From: JAXDBW01 sp034678405
GTDB lineage: Bacteria; Patescibacteriota; Patescibacteriia; UBA10025; JAHIVO01
Assembly (NCBI GenBank): GCA_034678405.1
Contig: JAXDBW010000001.1
Location: forward strand, 1-17,456
DNA length: 17,456 nt
Direction of reading: 5' to 3'
Positions 7,044 to 13,727 of this stretch are shown here, piece after piece; positions within the stretch are counted from its first letter, which is position 1, and every line of letters starts with the position of its first letter. Under the pieces are notes generated by a model. That model saw only the letters and a list, made by a program, of their open reading frames with translations, did not search any database and was not told the origin of the DNA. Made by a program: the position numbers and the translations under genes.

Positions 7044-7551
7044 TGGTGTGGGCAGCAGCATTAAAGGTAAATGTAACTTTGTCCCCAGCGCGAATAACGG
7101 ATGGATCAGTAAGAGTGAGGTAAATATCGAGTTGCTCAAGGAGAGAGAGATACTCCAGGCATTGATTCCATGGACAGGAGATTGTTAATTTCATTCCGAT
7201 CATGCTTTTTGTCGGCTCACCAAGCAAGGCAAGTTCTTGGGTTATGTTATTTTCAGCTGCAACGTTTTCTAATGCTGAGATAACTCCCAGTACGTCATCG
7301 GGGGCAACAAATATTTTATCAAGCTCCTCAATATTTTCCCGAATGGCAGAGTATTCCTTTTGGGTTTGTTCAATATTCTCTCGCTCGAGACGGAGAATTT
7401 CTAGTTGGACACGATTATCATGTATCGCCGCAGCGGTTTCAGTCACAGTACTATATGTTGGAACTATAACAAATACAAATAGAGCGAGTGTCGCGGTTAA
7501 CACGCTGCCAGCAATAATAAAAACAATTTTATATTCTTTCAGCTTATTCAT
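7036..7551 (-). CDS. pilO: Type IV pilus inner-membrane protein PilO-like
   Basis: A 171-residue protein, a little short for PilO. One N-terminal transmembrane helix (about residues 9-31) is followed by a coiled-coil stretch (about 36-80, rich in Glu, Leu and Arg). A small alpha/beta ferredoxin-like domain follows (about 85-168; ISALENVAAENNI, LTISCPWNQCLEYLSLLEQL). In characterised systems PilO pairs with PilN in the inner membrane and transmits alignment between cytoplasmic PilM and the rest of the pilus machine. The assignment rests on this architecture and on its position directly after pilM and pilN, since PilO proteins vary greatly in sequence. It overlaps both neighbours by eight bases. 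Confidence 0.85.
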   Translation of the reverse strand: MNKLKEYKIVFIIAGSVLTATLALFVFVIVPTYSTVTETAAAIHDNRVQLEILRLERENIEQTQKEYSAIRENIEELDKIFVAPDDVLGVISALENVAAENNITQELALLGEPTKSMIGMKLTISCPWNQCLEYLSLLEQLDIYLTLTDPSVIRAGDKVTFTFNAAAHTNE

Positions 7552-8104
7552 ATAGTTCGTCAGCCAGTTGAGCAGTTATGGTGAACGAAATATTTTCTTT
7601 TTGTATCAAATTTGAGATTGGAGAGTTAACGCTGGTAAAAAGAGTGCTCGTTTCGAGAGCGGCAAGAAAGGCTTGGTAGGTTTCGCGGGTAGTTGCTGTG
7701 CCAGAAAGTGTGGCCGATAAATCGTCGGTATCAATATTAAGTGAATTTATCCGAATGCCAGGGGGTACCAAATCAGCAAAGGTAACAAAGAAGGAGGTCC
7801 ACTGTATATAGTTTGCCTGAATAACGCTGACGGACGCGATAGTAGCATTTAGTTCATTTGTCGCATCATTGATAGTAGTAATTCGACTGTCGCCTTTGAG
7901 TGCCAATTCATCATCTATTTGCTGTTGCAGATTTTCTGATTGGCCGACGAGTAGCATCTGCGAGAAATACAGTGAAAGAGTAATAATTACGAGTAGGCTG
8001 ACTATTACAAAAGAAGCATTTTTTGTAATATAATTATAGCGTTCACGAGTAATGACACGTTTTTGGCTAGCCGACAATAGATTTATACCTTTGTATAGAT
8101 TCAT
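7544..8104 (-). CDS. pilN: Type IV pilus assembly protein PilN-like
   Basis: A 186-residue bitopic membrane protein. The short cytoplasmic tail holds the hallmark INLL motif (residues 7-10), which in studied PilN proteins inserts into a groove of PilM. Then come a transmembrane helix (about 31-52), a coiled-coil linker and an outer alpha/beta domain (about 105-180; PPGIRINSLNIDTDD and FLAALETSTLF). PilN forms a heterodimer with PilO and joins the cytoplasmic PilM ring to the membrane complex. Its ATG overlaps the pilM TGA by four bases (ATGA), and its TAA lies inside the eight-base overlap with pilO. The motif, architecture and gene order together make the call firm. Confidence 0.92.
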   Translation of the reverse strand: MNLYKGINLLSASQKRVITRERYNYITKNASFVIVSLLVIITLSLYFSQMLLVGQSENLQQQIDDELALKGDSRITTINDATNELNATIASVSVIQANYIQWTSFFVTFADLVPPGIRINSLNIDTDDLSATLSGTATTRETYQAFLAALETSTLFTSVNSPISNLIQKENISFTITAQLADELYE

Positions 8105-9180
8105 TCTATTTTCTTTAGAGCTAAACCAATTGCTGTGGTATATGATGAAGTATTGAGTTTGCTGATATCGGGACGCGTGGCGTTAGCAACGCGGATATTT
8201 GTATATGCATCACCTTCTTTAATCGGGAGGCCAAGCTGTTTATTAAAAAATTCCTGTACCCCGTGCAATTTGCTTACATTGCCTGTTAATACAAGTTCGG
8301 TAATAGCTTTCTTGTCTTGCATGTATTCGTTGTAGTACTGTATATACTCCCGCAGCCTGCTGACCAGCTGCATCATGAGTGGCTCAAGCACGGCCTTTAT
8401 TTTTCCTTTACCCTTACGGTAGTCGAGGCCATAGAGTATCTTTATTTTTTCAGCGTCGTCAAAAGAAAGAGATAATTGTTTGGCTACTGCCCGGGTCATT
8501 TCATTGCCACTTACCTCAATAGTTGAGGAAAACTGAATCGCGCCGTTATTGTATATCATTATATTGGTACGGCTCCGACCGAGATCGACGACCATGGTAG
8601 ATCGTTCGGGAGGAGTGTCTATTGGTACGAGTGAACGGGTAATGGCGACTGATTCATTTTCACATGATACGGGCTCAAGCCCCGCCTGTTTAATGATGTC
8701 CGTGTAGGTATTCACGATTGACTGGGGCGTCACCGCAACCATACAATGTATCTTATCTTCTTGCTTGGCTTGATTCGGTGGCGTCACTTCGTACCAGTCA
8801 TAGTTCATTTCCTGGATGCTGACAGGGATGTTTTGCTCGATTGCCCACCGCACTGCCCCGGGCCGTTCGTTTTCTGGAACCTGAGGGATTGATACTACCT
8901 TAACAAATGAGCGCTTTTCCGGGACGGAAAAGTTAACGAATTTGGTTTGCAATTTTCCAAACTGTGGCTTCGCGACAAGCTCTGTCACGATATGTACTAC
9001 TGTATCGATGTCAGATACAGTCCCTGACTGAATGAGTCCCGACTCAAGCGAAGTTTCATTGAAGGCCGTGATGTGGTATTTCTCTTTTCCTTTCTTCTGA
9101 AATTGGATGTAGCGAATTTTTGAGTCACTAATATCAACTCCGATAAGATCCCTGAATTGATTGTAGTTAAAAAGTGACAT
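8101..9180 (-). CDS. pilM: Type IV pilus assembly ATPase-like protein PilM
   Basis: An actin-like (FtsA-fold) cytoplasmic protein of 359 residues, usual for PilM, that binds the N-terminal tail of PilN. The nucleotide-binding loops are visible: IGVDISDSKIR near the N-terminus (phosphate 1), VVDLGRSRTNIMIYNNG mid-protein (phosphate 2), and LVLTGNVSKLHGVQEFF near the C-terminus (adenosine motif). Two starts are possible. The ATG at 9180 follows the stop of the upstream gene by five bases. The ATG at 9201 adds seven residues (MARTLTN), overlaps that gene by 16 bases and has a weak purine-rich stretch in front. I favour 9180 because the family usually begins shortly before the first phosphate loop, but cannot settle it. 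It ends in TGA overlapping pilN. Confidence 0.93.
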   Translation of the reverse strand: MSLFNYNQFRDLIGVDISDSKIRYIQFQKKGKEKYHITAFNETSLESGLIQSGTVSDIDTVVHIVTELVAKPQFGKLQTKFVNFSVPEKRSFVKVVSIPQVPENERPGAVRWAIEQNIPVSIQEMNYDWYEVTPPNQAKQEDKIHCMVAVTPQSIVNTYTDIIKQAGLEPVSCENESVAITRSLVPIDTPPERSTMVVDLGRSRTNIMIYNNGAIQFSSTIEVSGNEMTRAVAKQLSLSFDDAEKIKILYGLDYRKGKGKIKAVLEPLMMQLVSRLREYIQYYNEYMQDKKAITELVLTGNVSKLHGVQEFFNKQLGLPIKEGDAYTNIRVANATRPDISKLNTSSYTTAIGLALKKIE

Positions 9181-9185
9181 ATTAG

Positions 9186-10988
9186 TTAGAGTTCTTGCCA
9201 TGTGCTTTCTTCTGTGGCCCAGATACCACCGGGACCATTGGCAAAGTTAGCGTTAGCTAAACCAGATTCGTAAGAAACTGAGGCGCCGTTTGAAAGCTCC
9301 AATTTATAACCCGTCGCCTCCTTGAGCACGGCATTATTTGCTACTTTGATCATGCCGTTACTGGCATAGAATATGACCGTTTCCGCATTATTATTAATAT
9401 CAATCGCCGGACTCGAGTCACTCACTGAATTATTAGTGGTGAGAGCGAGTATATAACTGCCGTCCGCACCTGAGCCATTAAAAATGACGTTATTGCGTAC
9501 TATTATTTGGCCATCGGTGACAATAATGCCGCTGGTAGATCCATATCCAGGATCTAGTGAAATAGTAGCGTTATTTTCGAACAAAATATCACCTTCTACC
9601 CAAATTGTGCCAGTGAGCGTCAAAGACGAACCATTGCTCACTGTCATATTACCAGTTATTCGTGCGGGACCCAAGCTGTCTGATTGTCTAAGAGTGAGAT
9701 TATAGTCGCCTGCTATGGAATCACCTTTGGATGCAGCCGCCTGCCAGTCTGTTATTTGCCCGTCAGAAATGGGCATTGCTTCTGGAGCGGGGTCTTCACT
9801 GTCAGGAATTTTATTGCGTCCCACTGTCGAGCCGGATATATCCCCAGGATCAGTAGCATAGAAAGCGTCACACTCGACCGTGCTATTGAGTACTTGATGG
9901 GCATGAGCATCTCCGTGATGCGTAGCGTAGTGGGCGTCGGTACAGTTGTGGCCAGTTACCCCAACAGTCAGCCCGTTGATGTACGTGACAATGCCACCCA
10001 TCCAGGTTTGAAATGTAAAATCACCACTCGCAGAAGACCAGCCGCCGGAGTTCCAGTCGTTATCATAGAGTCCAACGCCATTACCGTATCCGGCAGCGGT
10101 ATTTTTACCGATAATATAGTATTTGCTACTTTGATCTTTATTTACATCCAGTACCAACCAGTATGTCTGATTGGCTGTTAATTCCGGGTTGCTGTTAAAT
10201 GAAACGTCTACCCATCCAAAGCTACTGGTGACCGAGGAAGCATTGAGGGTGCCAGTGGCGAGGGGAGTGGTGGATGGTTCGCCACCATTATCTTCGGTGA
10301 CGTATACTAATATGTTTGCCGGGCTACCTACCTTTTTGAGGTAAAAACTCGCGTAGTTGATCACTTCAGTAACGCTTGGCTTGAAGCTTTGTGCAATATC
10401 TTCACGACTGCTGATATCACCAAAGTTGAACTCCGTACTTTGAGTTAGTTGCTGCTGATCGGCAGTCAGGGCTGTGCCGCCAGCGACATAGACGTCGCCG
10501 GTAACATACGCACCGTTGCCCGCGTCGATTGATCCATTTGAATAAATATTACCATCCACGAAGCTATTATTTTGCATTACGAGTCCGCCAGCTCCTACCT
10601 GCACGCCGTAAAAAAAAGATGCTTCTGAGCTGGTGACCGTCTGCGAAATAGTTGCCCGCAGTGTTTTTGTATATGGCCCAACGGTACCAGTAGAGGTGAC
10701 AATATAGTCAGTCCCGACGGTGGAGAGGGTGGTGGTAAAAGAGCCGTCGCCGACACTCTTCGTTTCTCCGGCATACCCCGGGTCGCATTCGCTTGAGTTA
10801 TTTAGGCACCAAATGGCCTGCGAGATGCCGGCTTCTGCTATCTGGAGAGCGCGTTCGTGTGAGTACCGTGTCTGGACCGCTCGGCGGGCCGAGTCCGTGT
10901 AGGCAATTAACGATGAACCAAAAATCAGGAATATACCCAAAAATATTATAATCATTACCATTGTTTGTCCTGATTGGTGTCGCTGCAT
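9186..10988 (-). CDS. Large PilX-like pilus protein with inserted jelly-roll domain
   Basis: A 600-residue protein. A hydrophobic N-terminal helix (about residues 8-30) and the ALQIAEAGISQAIW stretch are typical of PilX-type minor pilus proteins, but there is no canonical GFTLIE site. Residues about 130-170 and 440-575 are short repeats of the kind NGSxxxxxGTIWVEGDI, suggesting a beta-helix. Between them lies a beta-sandwich of about 150 residues (184-334; FGWVDVSFNSNPELTANQTYWLVLD), resembling carbohydrate- or surface-binding jelly rolls. A histidine-rich stretch follows (DAHYATHHGDAHAHQ, 351-365), then MPISDGQITDWQ, a pattern I associate with similar proteins in candidate phyla radiation genomes. 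It is probably a surface-exposed or tip component of the pilus. It starts three bases after the TAG of the preceding gene, in the same frame. Exact function unknown. Confidence 0.8.
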   Translation of the reverse strand: MQRHQSGQTMVMIIIFLGIFLIFGSSLIAYTDSARRAVQTRYSHERALQIAEAGISQAIWCLNNSSECDPGYAGETKSVGDGSFTTTLSTVGTDYIVTSTGTVGPYTKTLRATISQTVTSSEASFFYGVQVGAGGLVMQNNSFVDGNIYSNGSIDAGNGAYVTGDVYVAGGTALTADQQQLTQSTEFNFGDISSREDIAQSFKPSVTEVINYASFYLKKVGSPANILVYVTEDNGGEPSTTPLATGTLNASSVTSSFGWVDVSFNSNPELTANQTYWLVLDVNKDQSSKYYIIGKNTAAGYGNGVGLYDNDWNSGGWSSASGDFTFQTWMGGIVTYINGLTVGVTGHNCTDAHYATHHGDAHAHQVLNSTVECDAFYATDPGDISGSTVGRNKIPDSEDPAPEAMPISDGQITDWQAAASKGDSIAGDYNLTLRQSDSLGPARITGNMTVSNGSSLTLTGTIWVEGDILFENNATISLDPGYGSTSGIIVTDGQIIVRNNVIFNGSGADGSYILALTTNNSVSDSSPAIDINNNAETVIFYASNGMIKVANNAVLKEATGYKLELSNGASVSYESGLANANFANGPGGIWATEESTWQEL

Positions 10989-10991
10989 AGA

Positions 10992-11537
10992 CTAGTGATT
11001 TCGCAAATTAATAGTTGTTTGGCCAACGCGCTCAAGAGTTTGCGCGCTTACTGTCCGCTGTGTATCGATGATCATTTCAACTTTGGTAACGTCGGTTGGG
11101 GTTGTGCTGTTATAGTTAAACACGAGTCCAGAAAGATCGGTGGCTATCGTGCTCACGCCGCTGGTACGGGTACTGCCCGCGCCCGCCACCAAGTCGGTGC
11201 GGAGCAGAGTGGCATCACCCGGATCGCGGAAGAAAACTTGATAATCGTATACATTGTTAATAATGGTATTGCTGCCATCAATGCTTGGTATCCTGATGAC
11301 GATAGTATCAAAGTCAGTCGTGTATTCAGTACCATTGATAGTATAGCTGGGGACAATTTGATTTGCGTTTCGAATGCTCTCAACGAGGTGGTCCTGGGCG
11401 GTATTGAGGTTAATGGTGAGATCATTATACGCCAGCTGGATACGAATGACATTTGTATAGGTTATGTATGTTGCACCGACGATAGCAATAATGATGACAA
11501 TAACAGTAACAGAGACGAGTACTTCTTGGATAGACAT
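10992..11537 (-). CDS. Minor pilin (PilW-like) lacking a leader peptide
   Basis: A 181-residue pilin-like protein. The first residues, MSIQEVLVSVTVIVIII, match the mature N-terminus of a type IV pilin with Glu at position 5, followed by the long hydrophobic helix and AQDHLVESIRNANQ. However, the ATG falls at pilin residue +1. There is no leader and no glycine before a cleavage site. The upstream codons in frame are CCT, CCC and TAG, so no longer start exists, and I saw no leader in the other frames. The C-terminal part (about 60-181) is beta-rich, as in PilW/PilJ-type minor pilins. No Shine-Dalgarno sequence precedes it; translation probably reinitiates after the upstream TAG six bases away. 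It may be a natural pre-shortened pilin or a degenerate one. Confidence 0.78.
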   Translation of the reverse strand: MSIQEVLVSVTVIVIIIAIVGATYITYTNVIRIQLAYNDLTINLNTAQDHLVESIRNANQIVPSYTINGTEYTTDFDTIVIRIPSIDGSNTIINNVYDYQVFFRDPGDATLLRTDLVAGAGSTRTSGVSTIATDLSGLVFNYNSTTPTDVTKVEMIIDTQRTVSAQTLERVGQTTINLRNH

Positions 11538-11543
11538 AGGGGG

Positions 11544-12488
11544 CTAGGGACGATTAGTAATATAGGAGGTTATCTCGACTGATTTCGTCGTGTCACGCTC
11601 GTCCCACTGTACTCGGGCAGTGACCTGCTTCAGTGTATTAAATCCCGCTTCGACGTTTGACAGAGTAACGGTAGCCGTTCCTCCGGGCAAGTCATTAATG
11701 CCGAAACGTTTCCAATCGCCGGGGACGACTCCGGGGGCTGTTGAATCAAAATCCCATGTCTGCGTTCCCGATGTTGTAATACTGAGATCATCGAAATATC
11801 CATGCACACCATTTTCACCATATAGTCCGATTCGTCCCTCGGGAATAGCAGTGTCAATTGCACTTAGGAGGGGGTTGCTGTCTACCGATACCGTGATGTC
11901 GCTCCCAGTCAGATCGAGACTGAGAGAATACCATGTATCCACACTGAATGTGCCAGCCGCTGTATCCAGTGTAGTTGTAGTTCCGTCAACCACTTTAATC
12001 AGTGTAACGGCTGTTGCGGTAAGGTATGCGGCGTAATAATTTTGTGCGTCCTGGTACCGGCTGACCAATCCTAATTTCCAGTTACTCACAGTATTATTGC
12101 TAATAAATAGATCGGCCGTCGTGGTGGCGTCGCTATACTCAAAATCAGGGGCCAGAGCCAGGTGGCTGACGTTGCCTGTTATGGTATTTGGTACTGCCTC
12201 ATATACGTGTGCTCCACTTGGCGCCGATGCATGGCTTGCTACCACAAACTTACCGGTATTATAGGCGACCCCGATAAATGGCGCATCGGTGACTTCGGCA
12301 AGATTTTCTGCCCCGATGGTTCGCAATGTTTCTACCTCTTCGGTGGCTAAATTGTAAGCGAGGGCGCGATGCCCGATGTATTGATTATTGGTGATTGACC
12401 CGTACGCCGCACCAAACAGCGTGATCAGTAGTGTCGTGAGCCCGAGGGCGACGAGTGCCTCAATAATGGTAAATCCTTTAGTGAACAT
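11544..12488 (-). CDS. Type IV prepilin with inserted concanavalin/LamG-like lectin domain
   Basis: A 314-residue prepilin. A five-residue leader, MFTKG, precedes FTIIEALVALG, a canonical prepilin peptidase site with Glu at +5 of the mature protein, then the assembly helix. Residues about 72-245 form a beta-sandwich like LamG or related concanavalin-fold domains: QNYYAAYLTATAVTLIKV, the DTWYSLSLDLTGSDITVSVD strands and GRIGLYGENGVHGYFDDLSI. The chain then resumes a pilin-type ending (VTARVQWDERDTTKSVEITSYI). It is about twice the length of an ordinary pilin, and the insert suggests a carbohydrate- or surface-binding tip pilin. The frame is open upstream to 12572 inside pilC, but the leader fixes the start at 12488, 16 bases after the pilC stop. 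It ends in TAG, in the same frame as the next gene. Confidence 0.88.
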   Translation of the reverse strand: MFTKGFTIIEALVALGLTTLLITLFGAAYGSITNNQYIGHRALAYNLATEEVETLRTIGAENLAEVTDAPFIGVAYNTGKFVVASHASAPSGAHVYEAVPNTITGNVSHLALAPDFEYSDATTTADLFISNNTVSNWKLGLVSRYQDAQNYYAAYLTATAVTLIKVVDGTTTTLDTAAGTFSVDTWYSLSLDLTGSDITVSVDSNPLLSAIDTAIPEGRIGLYGENGVHGYFDDLSITTSGTQTWDFDSTAPGVVPGDWKRFGINDLPGGTATVTLSNVEAGFNTLKQVTARVQWDERDTTKSVEITSYITNRP

Positions 12489-12504
12489 GAATTCGTAAGT
12501 GATG

Positions 12505-13725
12505 TTAAATCGCCTCAACGAGGCCGTACATTGGTTGCAATACTGACAAGGCAAGGAATGCGACGACCGCACCGATGATAAGCATGAGAATCGGTTCGAT
12601 CACAGATGATAAATTGTTGAGCATTTGATCGACGTTTTCCTCATAGAAACTAGCAATTTCTTCGGTGATGCTATCCAGCGTTCCGCTTTCTTCGCCGACG
12701 TTAATCATCTGTGTGACTATCGGGGGAAACAGTTTGGGGTGTCCCTCCAATGTTTTGACAATACTGATACCCTTTTTTACCTTTTCTGAGGCTTCCAGAA
12801 TTGCGCTGCTGTAGTGAACATTACCGAGCACCTTGGAGATGATTTGCATCGTTTGGACGATGGGAATATCCGTTTTGAGTAGTGAACTTAACGTTCGGGT
12901 GAAGCGAGCCAGGTTAACCTTTTTTACCACTGGTGAGATCAGTGGAAATCGTAAAATCATCGCATGAATATACTTCTTGCCCACTGCAGTTTTTTTAAAT
13001 TGGAGAAAACCAATTACCAAGCCAATCAGCGCGCCAATGACATATATAATATAGTTTTGCAGGATATCACTAAACGCGACGAGTATCTTGGTGGTCACTG
13101 GCAGCTCAGTATCTGATTCTGAAAAGATGCCGAGCAGCTGGGGGATAACGGTGACCATCATGATGATGCCAATGGCTATCATCGCAAATACCACAACTGA
13201 GGGGTACATCAGGGCTGACCGAACTTTACTTACTATCTTGTGATCTTTCTTCATTTGATTCGTGAGGGTCACCAGGATTTCATCGAGCTTACCACTTGCC
13301 TCACCCGCTGAAATCATGTTTACGAAAATTTCGGGAAATACTTTTGGATACCGTTCCAGAGCGCCCGAGAGGGAAGTGCCGCTCTCGACGTCACTACGAA
13401 TACCATCGATGATACCTTTAAATTTTTTATTGGAGGTTTGGGCCGATAACGTCTTCAGGGCTTGTGAGAGAGAGAAGCCGGTCTTGACCATGATTGATAA
13501 GTTTTGGGTGAAGAAAATCTTATCGACTATCGGAACGCCGCCAAACTTGTTGAGAAAAGCCTGAATGGAAGATGTCGACCCGCCCTCTTTGATTTCCTTT
13601 GATTGCGTTAATATGAGACCTTTGTTTTGGAGGTACTCAGCGAGTCCTTCTTGATTTTTAGCGCGCATTCGGTCTTTGACCAGGTTCCCCTCGGGGGTGC
13701 GCGCAGTGTATTGGTATTCTGGCAT
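12505..13725 (-). CDS. pilC: Type IV pilus inner-membrane platform protein PilC
   Basis: A 406-residue polytopic membrane protein of the type II secretion F family, at its usual length. It has two repeated cytoplasmic helical domains: about residues 68-190, with FFTQNLSIMVKTGFSLSQALKTL and VNMISAGEASGKLDEIL, and about 270-395, with the matching FTRTLSSLLKTDIPIVQTM and TQMINVGEESGTLDSI. Each ends near transmembrane segments (about 168-192, 220-240 and 375-400). PilC is the rotor-like platform on which PilB drives pilin assembly. It starts two bases after the pilB TAA with no Shine-Dalgarno sequence, so translation is likely coupled. The N-terminal MPEYQYTARTPEGN is the standard opening of the family. 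Confidence 0.96.
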   Translation of the reverse strand: MPEYQYTARTPEGNLVKDRMRAKNQEGLAEYLQNKGLILTQSKEIKEGGSTSSIQAFLNKFGGVPIVDKIFFTQNLSIMVKTGFSLSQALKTLSAQTSNKKFKGIIDGIRSDVESGTSLSGALERYPKVFPEIFVNMISAGEASGKLDEILVTLTNQMKKDHKIVSKVRSALMYPSVVVFAMIAIGIIMMVTVIPQLLGIFSESDTELPVTTKILVAFSDILQNYIIYVIGALIGLVIGFLQFKKTAVGKKYIHAMILRFPLISPVVKKVNLARFTRTLSSLLKTDIPIVQTMQIISKVLGNVHYSSAILEASEKVKKGISIVKTLEGHPKLFPPIVTQMINVGEESGTLDSITEEIASFYEENVDQMLNNLSSVIEPILMLIIGAVVAFLALSVLQPMYGLVEAI

Positions 13726-13727
13726 GG

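Noticed and set aside
7044..7139. Upstream extension of the small membrane protein at the end of the pilus operon
   Set aside because: It lies within pilO; the ATG at 7043 repeats the eight-base overlap seen at the previous junction and gives a normal basic N-terminus before the helix.
11563..11570. TAGGAGGT on the plus strand, a perfect Shine-Dalgarno-like sequence
   Set aside because: No start codon of a credible gene follows; it lies antisense within the end of the lectin prepilin gene.
10974..11582. 202-codon plus-strand frame across the leaderless pilin
   Set aside because: It is antisense to a pilin with convincing N-terminal features and tight operon spacing; its own translation shows no domain.
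9186..12488. Genome-wide recoding of TAG as a sense codon
   Set aside because: TAG ends acylphosphatase and rpmA at the expected family lengths, so TAG is an ordinary stop; only local read-through remains possible.
12489..12572. Upstream extension of the lectin prepilin frame
   Set aside because: It lies inside the end of pilC. The ATG at 12488 gives a classic short prepilin leader ending in Gly before FTIIE.
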